Below are positions 46,449-57,991 of a stretch of DNA of 64,000 nt, one piece after another. The notes beneath the pieces are model-generated. The model was not told the DNA's origin and searched no databases. It saw only the letters and a list, made by a program, of their open reading frames with translations. The position numbers and the translations under genes are program-made. Where the stretch lies: the NCBI RefSeq assembly GCF_030272615.1, contig NC_081405.1, positions 647,282,920 through 647,346,919 on the forward strand, written 5' to 3'. Positions within the stretch are counted from its first letter, which is position 1, and the number at the start of each line of letters is the position of its first letter. The DNA comes from Cryptomeria japonica (Eukaryota > Streptophyta > Pinopsida > Cupressales > Cupressaceae).

Positions 46449-47946
46449 TGTTGGCATATGTGCAAGAGTATGACGACATGATGATATTGTATGTTGTCAT
46501 TGATGTCAATATGCTGAGAAGTGAGCTAGTATATTGAAGTTAAGCAACTGGCAAAGGTAATCGGTATGGTGGTGTAAACCGGTATATGTGCAATAAGTGA
46601 AGCAATATGCTTGTCCAAGTGAACCGGTATGATGTGAACCGAAACCGGTATGTTAGAACGAGAACTGGTACATGGAATGTGGTAGGACTACTGGTTGGTA
46701 GTCTTAGCTTCAAGGTTCCCGGTTGAAGTGTTCCAAGCCTATGTGATCCAATCGATGACATTGTGTGATGAGTTAGCATTGTAATGGAGATTAGATCGTC
46801 TTGCCATGTCAGCCTCATGTAGGTGAAGGATCTTGCATGAAGGAGATTGATCCTATCTATCTCGGGAATGTGCGAAGTCTTTGCAAACGGTGGAGAACGC
46901 GTGATGGGTTATCACCTCCATGAAGCGGTGAAGAACGAACGATGGAGAATTTCTTGAGATCTGTTCAATACCATTGTATTCAAATGCAAAGTGTTCAATG
47001 GTCAGGATTTAACCAATCAATTGCTTTACCTAAGTGTTTAGGGTTTAGGGTTTATGCTGCTGACCTATCTGTGTTCTATAAGGTCGATGTTGTGTTTCAT
47101 GTTTAGATTGTTGGAAAATGTTGTGTGTGTATCTAAGTGTAGAGATATGTGATTCTTGCCAAACCAGATAAGAGGATTGATACATGCATAGTGTGTGCAG
47201 AAGGAAGGAACTAAAGCGGATCTGCATTGGTATTGAGTGCTATTACCAGATCATTGTAATACTTGTTGATATTTAACTACTTCAACAGTTGGAAAATCCC
47301 TTAACCGGGTAGCTTTAACTAGCTTGCTGTAAATCCTTTAATAGGATGACTCAAAGCCATTGAGTTCATAAAATCCTCTAACAAGGTAACCTCTAACATG
47401 GTTTAACCCTTAACTAGGTATTCTAGCCATCCCTTAACCAGGTGATCCCTAACAGGATCGGTTCTTAACAAAACCTGTTGTAACAGTCTTTAACCAGAGT
47501 AGGCTCCTAACAGAGTGGACTTTTAAAGAGTTCAAAAATAGCTTGTGGGTATTCATCCCCACTGTGGTTTTTCCCAGTTGGGTTTCCACATGAAAAATAT
47601 GTGTCATGTGTGATGCCTCTTTCATGTGATGCTTTGTTATTTTCTGTCAAGTGGTGAATCATGTTATACTAGTAAATTATTGTATCTCTGATGATAGATT
47701 ATTTGTCTATGCATAAGGATAAAGTGGAAATGAGGGAGTAGGTTGTATGGAAAGCTAAGTGTTGCTGGTTTATGTCTTTTCCAGTAGCATTGTGTTTAAC
47801 CAGTAGTAATCTAGTTCTGACCAGTGTTAGTGATTGCCAGTCAAGTTCACTATTTGCAGTCAAACCGGTTAGGGAAAAGTTTTTGTGCCTGTACTGATTC
47901 ACCCCCCCCCCCCTCTCAGTACTGGTTTGGTACTCACCATTCATCA
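46449..47946 (+). mobile_element. LTR G, solo copia-type LTR (1498 bp) inside the 3' LTR of F
   Basis: It starts TGTTGGCATATGTGCAAG and ends CACCATTCATCA after a long C-run (about 47902). It is related to but distinct from the LTRs of element C. Flanks TTGCT and TTGAG share only TTG, so the duplication is decayed or the copy arose differently. Telomere-like block near 47038-47053. Confidence 0.82.
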
Positions 47947-47971
47947 TTGAGTTATCATTGCTCCTGCATCA

Positions 47972-48332
47972 GACTCTCGGGGTTAATTGAAAAGTGAGTC
48001 CCATCACTTGCTCCGGTTCGATGATCGGTCAGTAGGTACTTGCAACTAGCTCAAGGGATTCGATGATCTAACCACAACTTCTGGTTGCCTCTCCACGATG
48101 ATCTATTAGTCCAAACTACAGCCTGCGTCAATTGGCGATCTGTTCAAGTCTCCACCCACTAACCACCTCAAACTCAAACTCTAGGATCGGTGCTTCACCT
48201 ACAAACCTTGCTCTGCCTCACATTCAGCAATCTGAATTAGTCCATATGTTGCCTCAATTCTCTTTCCAACCAATCAGTGCATAACTGGGTCCTCCTCCAA
48301 TAATAGGTTCACAAATTGACTCTGATACCATT
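47972..48332 (-). other. Internal region and primer site of element F
   Basis: About 360 bp without an ORF. The primer site is at the right edge. The left edge next to the LTR reads ACCCCGAGAGTC on the minus strand, a poor polypurine tract. Confidence 0.7.
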
Positions 48333-49754
48333 TGACATAGTCAAGGCAAGGAGATCCAATGAACGACAGCTCAAGCTTGCAACTTAAAACATAAACCATG
48401 CAAAGCATACTGGTAACCAGTAACAAGGTGCCAGAAACATTAGGAATAACAACTGGTAACAACACAAAACACAAAACTGGTAAACAATGTGAATGAATCT
48501 TATTACAATCTAAAGAATTATACATGCCACATGTTGGATTGTAGTCCAAGATACAAACAAGTCTTACAATACAATTAGAAGAATAGATCATCTACACATC
48601 AAGTTGGCTTCTGGTAAGAGTCTGTCAGTTCTATCCTAATCCAGACCTCAACCTTTTAGCCTCAGTCCTACCGGATCAAAATCTCATAGATTCTACATTT
48701 TTTCTCAATCTCAAAGCTTTGTCCTCAATCTTCTAACTTCCTCCCTCTTCAAGTGATTCACGAGCTTCCATTTATACCATCTAAAAATAATCACAACTCA
48801 ATCAAGTCATCCCAAAGACCAATTGGTTCATGAAACGTGCAATGGTAACATGCTAGCTCAAATCACTAAGAACAATCACCAAATCATAAAATGATGCATG
48901 GACTTTCGGGAATACCCACCAAGACCCAAAACAACATCTCCAATGATCCGCAAGTCACGAAGATCAACTACAATCTGAAATCATTTTCACTCAACATACA
49001 ACTATGCTAACTGGTAAGAACACATCAACTGGGACAATACCGAAATCCACATCTCACTGTAAAAAAAGACAAATGCTTTGAAACTCGAACATGATAAAGA
49101 CCACGAACACAAGGGAATAAACCCAAAACCACAACGCTAAACACTCAAACATGAAGAAATGTCATGCTCTGAAGAAATTCCACTAAAAATTGCCCAACCG
49201 GTAAGAACTAGACTGGTGCTATTGCATCAATTCTTCTATGTGATCTTTGATAGACTTACCTGCTTGCTTCAACCTTTGCATTTTCTCCAATAACTCTAAC
49301 TCATAAATAGCAAGAATGAACTATATCTTCAAATTTTTCACCATTTGATCTCATCTTGTTATCTTCTATTTTCCTCTTTTATTTCTTTCTATTTGCACTT
49401 CCTTCCATTAGATACTAGCACAAGCTTTCAGCTTGGTATTTACAAATTGAGCCTTCCTAATATCTTCCACTTCTTCATACTCAAATTTTTCCTCCTTACC
49501 ATTGATCCAATTAGTCAACTCTTTTAGGTTAAGGATTCCAAAAAATGTGGAAACTTCAATCTTTGGCCCTTTTCCAATCTTGGAGATAGCTTTTAAGAAT
49601 TCGACTTCCTCAAGATCTCTTACTGCATCTTAATCTTCTTCAAATTATACTTCTTTAGCTTCTTTCTTCACTTTGATATCTTCATATAATTATATAACTA
49701 ATTAATCATTTTCTAATAAAATCAATAAATTTATACTAATAATATAGACTTCTA

Positions 49755-50971
49755 GGGGTCAGCGCAAGAAGATGAGTCCACTTTTTGGCCAAAAAGTGGA
49801 AGTGTTTTCCCTGATTTTTCAGGTTTTGTCTCATTTGAGCTTAAATTTTGAAATACTTGGAGATTGAATCTTGGAAAAAGTCGGGATTATAAAAGATAGC
49901 CCTCTAAGTCTACTTTCCAAATATATAATTTATTTCAATACCCACATATAATAAAAAACAACTTTTTGAATGGAGTTCTAAAACCTATGTTTTAAAAATG
50001 TCTGTTTCAGGACCATACCATGCATGTGTACGACCCACACTTTTGACACAATTAAAATTATTTTCTCAAACCATTTTGGGAAATGGTTTGTAACACACTG
50101 AAGATTGATGAGCATACTTTTTTGTGTTTTTAAAAAATAAAAAAAAATTAATTAATTTTTTAATGACTGTAATTATCTTTTCAAAAATTTGACGTGTACG
50201 ACCCACAAAATTTGATGTAAACTTTAACATTTTTTGATTTTTTTTTTTTAAATAGAAAAGAATTTTGTGTAGATTGATGACATGATTTTTTTTCAAATTT
50301 CATTAAAATAAAAAAGTTATTAAATTAACAAAATTAGTTAATATTTCAAGTTTATGGACCCGATTTAAATTAAATGAAAAATAGTTAAAATAATCAATTT
50401 GTTTAAAAAAATTACATATTTAGAATCTAGGTAGTATAATCTGAAATGGGTTTTTAGTTTTGTATAAAAATTCTCTAATTAAAGGCACACAAACTATTTC
50501 AGAAGTTCATATTTGTGCTTTCATTCATGGAGATTTGAATTTGTAGGTCCATGTCTCAGGTGTGGCCATCCCACGCCTATCTTGGACCTAATCCCGAGGC
50601 AAGTGGCAGGTTGTGGAATCAACTTCCACAGAACGAGCCCCCGTTTTGGAAACGGGGGTCCATTTACGAAACGGGGGAATGGGCCCCCATTTTGAAAATG
50701 AGGGCTCGTTCCTAAAATTACTATTACTATCCAAAAATGATAAAATGCGCTCGAAAAAATGGGTAAAATTGGATTTAAAAATGGGGGCCTGTTTCATTTT
50801 CAAGTAGGCCCTCATTTGAGAACAAAATGGGGGCCTATTTAGTTTCACCTTGGGCCCCCATTACTTTTTGCCTCAGGGGCCCGAAGCAAAAACGAGCCCC
50901 CATTTCTAAGAGTACATTTTCCAACGCGCGGACTTCCACTAATTTGTGACCCATTACTTTGCACTTACCCC
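49755..50971. mobile_element. TIR DNA element (about 1.2 kb) with TA target duplication
   Basis: The left end is GGGGTCAGCGCAAGAAGATG; the right end read inward is GGGGTAAGTGCAAAGTAATG. TA flanks both ends (49753-49754, 50972-50973). A 22-base perfect palindrome centred on TGGCCA lies near 49780-49802. The right third repeats GGGCCCCCATTTT-like phrases, as does the fragment at 13118-13335. No transposase ORF. The terminus matches that of element B (GGGTAAGTGCA), suggesting one superfamily. Confidence 0.7.
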
Positions 50972-50973
50972 TA

Positions 50974-51382
50974 GGTTTAAAAATAAAAGAAACTCAATCC
51001 TTATAGTTTTGTTTTCCTTGAAAACCTTGTGGAAAACCCTAGAAGCTCAATATTTATGTATTTTTATTTTTCTTTTCCTTTTGTATGTTTTAAATTTAAA
51101 ATATTATTTGAGGTACTATACTTTAAGTAGTGAGGATAAAGATATGTTTCGTAATTACCCTATCGAAATCAATGTTCAAATCTTCTAAAGTTGAAATTGG
51201 GCTAGGTTTGACTCTTGGGTGACTTTATTGGATTAAATCCCTCCACGTGTAGTAATTATCCAAAGGATGGCTTCTAATTTAGATGTATACTTCTTGAAAA
51301 GTTTGTAATCTACTATATAGAAATAGAGATAAGATATCTACATAGTATAATTATTTGTAAGAAAAGAATAAATCTAAGGAAA
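50974..51382. other. Spacer, no gene recognised
   Basis: AT-rich with CTTTATTGGATTAAATCCCTCC near 51222, a phrase that could be an LTR remnant. Nothing else. Confidence 0.45.
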
Positions 51383-51387
51383 CTAAT

Positions 51388-52567
51388 TGTTAGAATCTCT
51401 GATACCGGAGGAAAAATGAGAGGGGGGGGGGTGAATTAGTTTTCCACAAGTTAAACAATTAATGCAAATTATAAACCAATGCACAATTTAAATAACACAA
51501 AACCAATGTTTTTGACTTGGAAAATCTAGTAAAGGGAAAACCATAGTGGGAAACCCTACCCATAGTCAGATAATACTTCTACAACAGTATGTGAAATAAT
51601 TACAATGGGGATTGCACTTGCAATCAGGCCAATCGTCTAGAGCTCATTGCTCATCACAAAAGGGAAGTCTCACTGACTTACATAAACATCAGACTACAAT
51701 CCAGAGAAAATGAACTATAAAAATAGCATCTCCTAATGCTTGATACAGTTTCAGTTAAGCACATATGTCTACCCTGCAATACCAAAACCTTCACAATCTT
51801 TCGCTGAGTGATATGACCTTGTTCACACATAAACCTCTCTCAGATAATGCAGACATAACCATACCATACCATACACTACAAATTACATGAATAAGTCGCC
51901 TATAAATACAAATCATCAACCTTGATAACAAGGTCAGCTAAACCCTAAACCCATAAACCATGATTACAAAAATTTCATCACATGATACCACCGAGCCAAT
52001 ATTATGATTTACATTACATAACATGGACCTAATACAAACTCCCAAACAATTATATCCGTTGAAAATTCTGCTAAGACCAATTCCAACACATTTCACCAGC
52101 CGGTAGAAACTCTCAGTGCAAATAACACAGAATAACCAACTGGATCCAAATAGGATCACCAAATCATCACGCCAGCCAATACAAAACCACCAAACAATTA
52201 GGATATGATCAAGAATGCCTTCAACACGTTAGGAACCATTTCTATAAGATGGACCAAAATCACTTCACCAAATCATCGAATATCACCAACCGGTACCAAG
52301 AAATATCAACCGGTAATCCAGAACATAAGAGATAGCTTCCGGAGCACCAAATCATGAACCAATTGAATGTGACAAGCATATAACCATCCTAAATAACCAT
52401 CTAAAACCGAAACAACCAATCTGATCATACCGGATCAGAATCTCTGATAACCAAATCCAATCGGAACATGAACCAACTAGGATATCAATAACTAGCTGGG
52501 ATAGAACCATATCCAACCCGAGCACAGTGTTGACATCAATGACAACACATAATCACTATTGCCAACA
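51388..52567 (-). mobile_element. Solo LTR H, copia-type (1180 bp)
   Basis: On the minus strand it starts TGTTGGCAATAGTGATTATG and ends GATTCTAACA. Flanks CTAAT (51383-51387) and CTAAA (52568-52572) agree at four of five bases. It has the early GTTGTCATTGATGTCAA block, AAACCCTAAACCC at about 51940 (plus strand) and the G-run near one end. Confidence 0.8.
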
Positions 52568-52572
52568 CTAAA

Positions 52573-54048
52573 TAGGTTATTAAGTGTACTAATCACCATT
52601 GATTACTACCATTTTATTATATACAATTTATAGTTTAATCATTAAGTACACAACACATCATTCATTGTTGCAAGAAAGGATCTATTGTCTGCAACACTCT
52701 ATACAACAACTCAAAATAACAGACTATTAATAACATATGGACTGCAACAATGAAAACAACTTTATTTGTTCACCAAATACTTTCAAGATGTAGCATTGAA
52801 TTATCTCATTACTAGGCCAAGCATATCAATAGTGTCATAGCTAACTTCGTGCACCCACAAGTTCTAAATGGTACATCGAATTTTGATGTTTTTTTGTTTG
52901 TTTGTTTGTTTGTGCATGCGACTTAACTGCTTATAGCTATTGTTTTGGCTTTTGAGTATTAACGATGCACACTGTGGGATCAGTTATACGTGCAAGGGTC
53001 AAAAAGTACACATTTCAATATGTCATCTAATGCCTACTTAAAGATGCCCCAATAACCATGCACTTAAAATTGCTAATATTTATACATATGTTCAAGTAGT
53101 TGTGTACTAAGGGTACCAATAAAAATGCACAAATAGATCAATTTTGATCCAAAAATGTTAAAAAATAAACAGCTATTGCTTTTAGTCCAATATACATGAA
53201 TAATAAAATGCATTTTATTTCTGCTAGTCAATAATTAGTTCAATAGGCATGGTTAATAAATTATATTTTATTTCTGCCAGTCAATAATTCATTTGACTCT
53301 TTCTCTATTTGGCTTCTTATCCAAATCGATGATTGTCTGAACTTCTTCATGGGCCTCCTATTCTATGCATATTATTGAGTAAATTAGAATCTGCAATTAA
53401 ACATTTTTACCTACGTTATTCTCCTTACTCTGCTCCACCGTACTCATACGGGCTGTCAGGGTGTTAGCAAAGGTTACGGAATTTGGCTTTACATCTGCCA
53501 ATGAAGTCGCTTGAAAGTAACTAAAGCCTTTTGAAAATCCATTTTAAACATATCCTATAGTCTTTGCAATCTGTGAGATTTCATTATGTCAAACATTATG
53601 TGTCTGTTGATACTTTATCAATTATTTTTTAATAAAAATTTTATTATAATTTAGAATTATAATTTATATGGGGCTGGTTTAGTAATCTTGTCAAACAATG
53701 ATGTCATTTTAAAATTTATTATAAGAAGTTTCGAATCTTATCAAAACTTGTTTTATTCTTAATCAAAAACTTTATCAAACAATAATAACAAAATCATACC
53801 ACTACTTACATTCATACACAATATACAATAAACTCTCTCTATTATAATATATTTATGACCCTAAACTTATTCATTATAATTCATTGAAAAATAATCCTAC
53901 CAACTTTATTCCTCAAAATTCATTCAAAATAACCCACCCTATGACACTCAGATTACATTGTAATCATGATGTGTATATGAGTCAACAAGGGAAAGACTAA
54001 TTTCCATGGAGAACCTTTGCAGGTTACTATATGCAATTGCAAACAAGT
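52573..54048. other. 3' flank of the GDSL gene, no gene recognised
   Basis: AT-rich, with a (TTTG)n run near 52890 and a short direct repeat around 53205 and 53270 (TTTTATTTCTGC(T/C)AGTCAATAAT). No coding motif. Confidence 0.55.
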
Positions 54049-55790
54049 TTAAAGAAGTTGAGGAACATCTCTGGTTAAAAATGTATTGGAAATGATTTGA
54101 TATGCCTTCTGAGTAAAGTGCACGGAATCAAAGAAGAGATATTTGGAAGCATCAGGGCATGTAAAAGGACTCAATTCATTGCATATGAAGGAAATTTCTA
54201 CTGTGCCCGTCCCACAGCAACCCCTTGCAATCACCTCAAAACCTGGCATGTAGCATAGCATTACAAGATTAGACAAAATTCTACTTATGGACTAATATAG
54301 TAAAACATCTAGGCATAATGACGCTTGTATTGTGATTAATCATGAGAATTCAAATACCATATTTGCTAGGATTTGCAATGAACTCGGAAATCAGATTGTT
54401 ATAATCCAGAGAAACAATTTGAAGCCTAGGAAAAGTAGATTTGAGTCCATCAATCATGGCATTTAATCCCGAATTGAATCCAGATGCAGCCTGGTTTATC
54501 TCTTCATCACATGCTCCCCTATTCAAAAGGCTTCTAAGTGTTCTCTCTATTGGTAAACATCCCAATGGTGGAACATTAATCAAAGCAAATCTAGTGGCAC
54601 CCAGGTTGTATAATTCCTGCAAAATTCAAGTCCACACATCAGAATTCACTGCAATTATGATTGGAAACCACTAAATACAAAGAATAGAGACAACTTATAA
54701 CCATACCTGGATATAAACTGTGTATGTATTCAAGAGAAAACCTGTATACTCTTGAACAGTGAACTGAAGTGGAGGAATTGGGAGTGTGAAGTAGTTGACA
54801 ATGAAGTCATTGGTCCCTATTGTAATGAAAAATATTGCATTTCTGATTATGGTGGTGGCCTCTTCTTCTCCTACCAATCCTTCTATTCTGTTTCTGTACT
54901 CCCTAAAATACTCAATTTGTTTCCAAACTGGTATCACATTCTGCATTCATATATACATATCCTGCTTATAAGAATGTAGTAGGAAAAATCTGACAAGATT
55001 CATATAGTAGCTTCAGATGATCCATTGTACTACAAATGTATTAAGATCCTGTGAAACATTATAATATGTAATGTAGATGCCTACACTTATTTGGGCAGTG
55101 AGATTGTCTAAGCCTGTGCCAGAAGATCCAAAACAGACACCAGTTAGCAAGTCTTGGGTGTTGAGGTTTGGGTCCAAATATGGGGGCAAAAGTTCCTTGA
55201 TTCCAAGTCCTTCAACTGCAATGAAATATTACAAGTATGAATATCATGAAATTTGAAAATGGGTGAAGGAAAAATCAAACCAAAAGAAAGAAACAACAAC
55301 CTTCCAACTGATAATTTACCAAATTCACTCAACAAACAACAATAATTCTTATCTTACACTTCTAAGGTGAAATTTTAAACTCTTGCAAAACCAAATTGTT
55401 TCTCTTATCAGAAGCAATATATAATTCACATTTATGAGCTAAGACTGACATCAAATTCTATAGTGTAACAAGAGCTTTCAAATTTATTGTCAAGCTTTGA
55501 GAAAAACATGCATATAAGTTACCAAAGTAGTCAGAGATGAGTTTTCCGTTGGAGAACCTTCCTGTGGGAATGCGATCTTCAAAATCTCTTCCATATGGAG
55601 GGAAGTCACTAGCAACTGTCGTAATTATGAAATCATTATTCCCTGTATCTCCATAAGAGTCCCCAAACATAAAAATAGCAGGCACTTTCTGTCCTCCTAC
55701 AAACAAAATGTAATCACATTTCTGTGCTATTGTGATGGTCAAAGTTAAAAATACAGAGAGCACAACCAGAGATTCTGCCCTTGATTTCAT
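54049..55790 (-). CDS. GDSL esterase/lipase (SGNH hydrolase family), five exons
   Basis: Predicted exons on the minus strand: 55790-55523, 55215-55085, 54940-54707, 54616-54358, 54242-54049, all with GT-AG introns. The joined frame is 1086 nt, 361 residues plus stop, the usual size for plant GDSL lipases. A hydrophobic leader (about residues 7-22) predicts secretion. Block I is MFGDSYGDTGNND with the nucleophile Ser; FPPYGRDF follows. The Gly/Asn block is TGVCFGSSGTG, block III is ITIGTNDF, and the C-terminal FFDSVHFTQKAY supplies the catalytic Asp and His. All SGNH signature positions are present and no frame lesion is seen, so it is probably functional. These enzymes hydrolyse acyl esters at the cell surface or apoplast; the substrate cannot be told from sequence. 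Exon 1 and upstream DNA are duplicated at 6070-7190. Confidence 0.93.
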
Positions 55791-56429
55791 GACTACTTTA
55801 TGTGCAATCGTTGAATTGTAGTATAAAATTTAAGTCGACCCTTTTTGAGGTAAACTACCAACAAGATTTCCTTGTGTATAGTTTCTCATTCACCTAACTT
55901 GAGGCAAATTCATGGTGGAGTAGGTGACAAATTTATGAAGAGTAATGAATCTTGTTTCTTATTTAATAAGATTTGATTTTTGATGGGTTTATTCACAATT
56001 TTTTATCTAATAATAATAAATATTTAAAATTTATTATATTTTAATATTCATAAATACTTTTTTAAGGATATTAGCTATTATTATTACTTTAAAAAGTTAA
56101 TATTAATTTTAAAATTATGTTGACAGATATATTTAAGATATTTGTGTTTAATTTGAAAATTTTATGAGATATTTATTATTGAAGATTGATTTAAAAATTT
56201 GGGTTGGAGAGGGTGTTAATTAATTCATTGTAGAGAAGCCAAAAAAATACATTTTGAAATTAAGGTTGAGAAGCAATAAGGTGCACATGTTGAAGAATGT
56301 AATATTGCATTAGTGGATGAAGAGGAGGAAGATGAACTAGGTGAGAGTTCTAAGTAGGTTAAGCATATAAGGAAATGAATAGAACCTTTCAATCCTCACT
56401 CGAAATGATTTATGAGATGTTAGAACCTA

Positions 56430-56720
56430 ATAGATAGGCATAGTTCACTTGATGTCTATTGTGTATTTTCATTGTCACATATTGATGATAAGTTGTGATT
56501 TTTCAAAAAAACCCTTTCTTGATGCACATGATTCTCGGATGGAGGACATGTAGGTGGGAATGATGGTCTTATATGAGTGCGACACTCAAGATTTTGTGAA
56601 TTTGTATGAGGGAAGAAAGACCATGGTTACAAGTGGGTGTATACAAAATTTAGATCAAATAGTTGGTTAAAGAAGTGAAAGGCCATATCGATGGCCAAGG
56701 GCTCCTCCCATACAAAGGTA
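56430..56720 (+). pseudogene. Copia reverse transcriptase fragment, second copy
   Basis: It reads VLYECDTQDFVNLYEGRKTM, then in a shifted frame GYKWVYTKF and a segment ending AISMAKGSS, corresponding to the copia RT pattern GCKWVYKxKF ... KARLVAKG. It matches 39660-39960 at the DNA level (for example AGACCATGGTTACAAGTGGG). Flanks lack LTRs. Confidence 0.75.
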
Positions 56721-56937
56721 TTTAATTTGTGATCATATTTGGCCCATGGTATTGTTTTATGATGTTATTTGAGTGTTCTTGTGTCTTTATTTTGAAGGCT
56801 TCATATAAATGAAATATGAAATAGATACTTTTATATAATATTGTCGAATTAAAAAAGGTTGTATGATTTTTATTGATATTTTAATTTTAATTTTGTTTAA
56901 TTTTTTTTATTTTATAAGCAAGCGCTTTTGACTGCCA

Positions 56938-57003
56938 AAGCAAACCTTTGTCTGCCAAAGCAAACCTTTGTCTGCCAAATCAAACCTTTGTCTGCCAAGT
57001 CAA
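56938..57003. repeat. Three-copy ~22-bp tandem repeat
   Basis: CAAACCTTTGTCTGCCAAA is repeated three times with small changes. Confidence 0.85.
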
Positions 57004-57991
57004 CAGACCAGTATGACCGTTGTGCTATGGGGTGAACCCCATATGATTTTTATTGATATACTTGTTCTTACTTTTTCAATACAGATTCAATATATCTTTC
57101 ACAATAGATTGTTTTTTCAAAAAAATTCTACACATATTTTTTATTTTCTTTTGTGAACTTATGTACCAAACAATCCTTAAATTGACAATCAACTCAACCG
57201 TTTTGACGGCATTGAAGGCATGCAACATTTAGTTTTCATGGTGGAGTGGGTGACAAATTTAAGTCAGCAAGGAGGAGAAGCTGTGGACATGGATACTCCA
57301 CGTAACATAATCAGAATGTCGGCTCAAATATATAAATATCTAGTATTGAGTAAAAAATACTCTATTTGCTTCCGGGAATAAATTCGGTGAAATAATGCTT
57401 GGCTGTCCTCCTTCACATGGGAAGACACCTTCTTAAATTGTATTAAAGATTACAGTTCACGTTTGGTCCTTCAACATTGCATTTAAAAATTTCAACGATC
57501 CAAAGGTTAGTCTGGTCACATTTTTTTTTACCATCATTTTATAGATTCGTTTGATAGTTGAATTTTTTGTTGAATAAGAAAGTGCATATTTAAAAAACAA
57601 ATATCAAAGTAAAAGTGATTCAAATTAAGATATGAACATTCTTATAAAATGAATGTACAAATGCAGAGGCAGAGGGAGAGGGAGAGGGAGAGGGAGAAGG
57701 GGTGAGGGGCACTAAGGTGATAGGGTCGAAAGAAATCATAATAAAATGATAAAGGCTATATGAAAGCATAAGCATTATATTTGAAATTTAGAAAATTAAA
57801 AAATTAGAGATACATATCTAAAATACATTACCTTCTGCAACCAATGTGTATGTGAGAATAGAAGATGAAAGACGTCCCCCTTTTTTTGGTCTTAAGATGC
57901 AATCATGAATGTGTATAGCCTACAAAAACAACAATAAACTCATGCCCCAACTAGAACCGTCAAGTGAAAAGCATGAAGATAGCCATAGTAC

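Larger units (their letters stand above)
45700..49229 (-). mobile_element. Element F: coding-free LTR retroelement (TRIM/LARD-like)
   Basis: LTRs lie at 48333-49229 (5', 897 bp) and at 45700-46448 plus 47947-47971 (3', interrupted by LTR G). On the plus strand both begin TGACATAGTCAAGG and end TGCATCA. Perfect ATTCT duplications flank it (45695-45699, 49230-49234). A tRNA-Met-type site (minus TGGTATCAGAG) lies at 48332-48318. The internal region is only about 360 bp (47972-48332) and has no coding frame, so it depends on other elements. The 3' LTR has lost about 110 bp relative to the 5' LTR. Confidence 0.88.
45250..49700 (-). pseudogene. Ty3/gypsy gag remnant, split by element F
   Basis: The minus strand from 49700 to 49235 reads an N-terminal gag region with WKEVQIERNKRGKQ, then KITR-stop-DQMVKNLK and YELELLEKMQRLKQAGKSIK. 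It continues beyond the insertion at 45699-45250 with MKFEANKEKYPII and a basic tail. This is the pattern of plant gypsy gag (WWKEV, KITRWDQM, LELFxKLQxLRQ). Stops include TGA where RWDQM is expected. No protease or pol follows. Element F sits exactly in this frame, giving the ATTCT duplication. Confidence 0.75.
55791..57991. other. Upstream region of the GDSL gene with an inserted 1.3-kb block
   Basis: Parts near the gene (55791-55935) and farther off (57240-57990) match the decayed duplicate at 6400-7190. Between them, 55936-57234 has no counterpart there and is bounded by a 27-bp direct repeat (55909-55935, 57235-57261; one mismatch). That block holds the copia RT fragment and a short tandem repeat. 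Confidence 0.65.

Noticed and set aside
51388-51425. GGTATCAGAGA on the minus strand as a primer-binding site for a further element
   Set aside because: It lies inside the TG...CA bounds of solo LTR H and no internal region follows.
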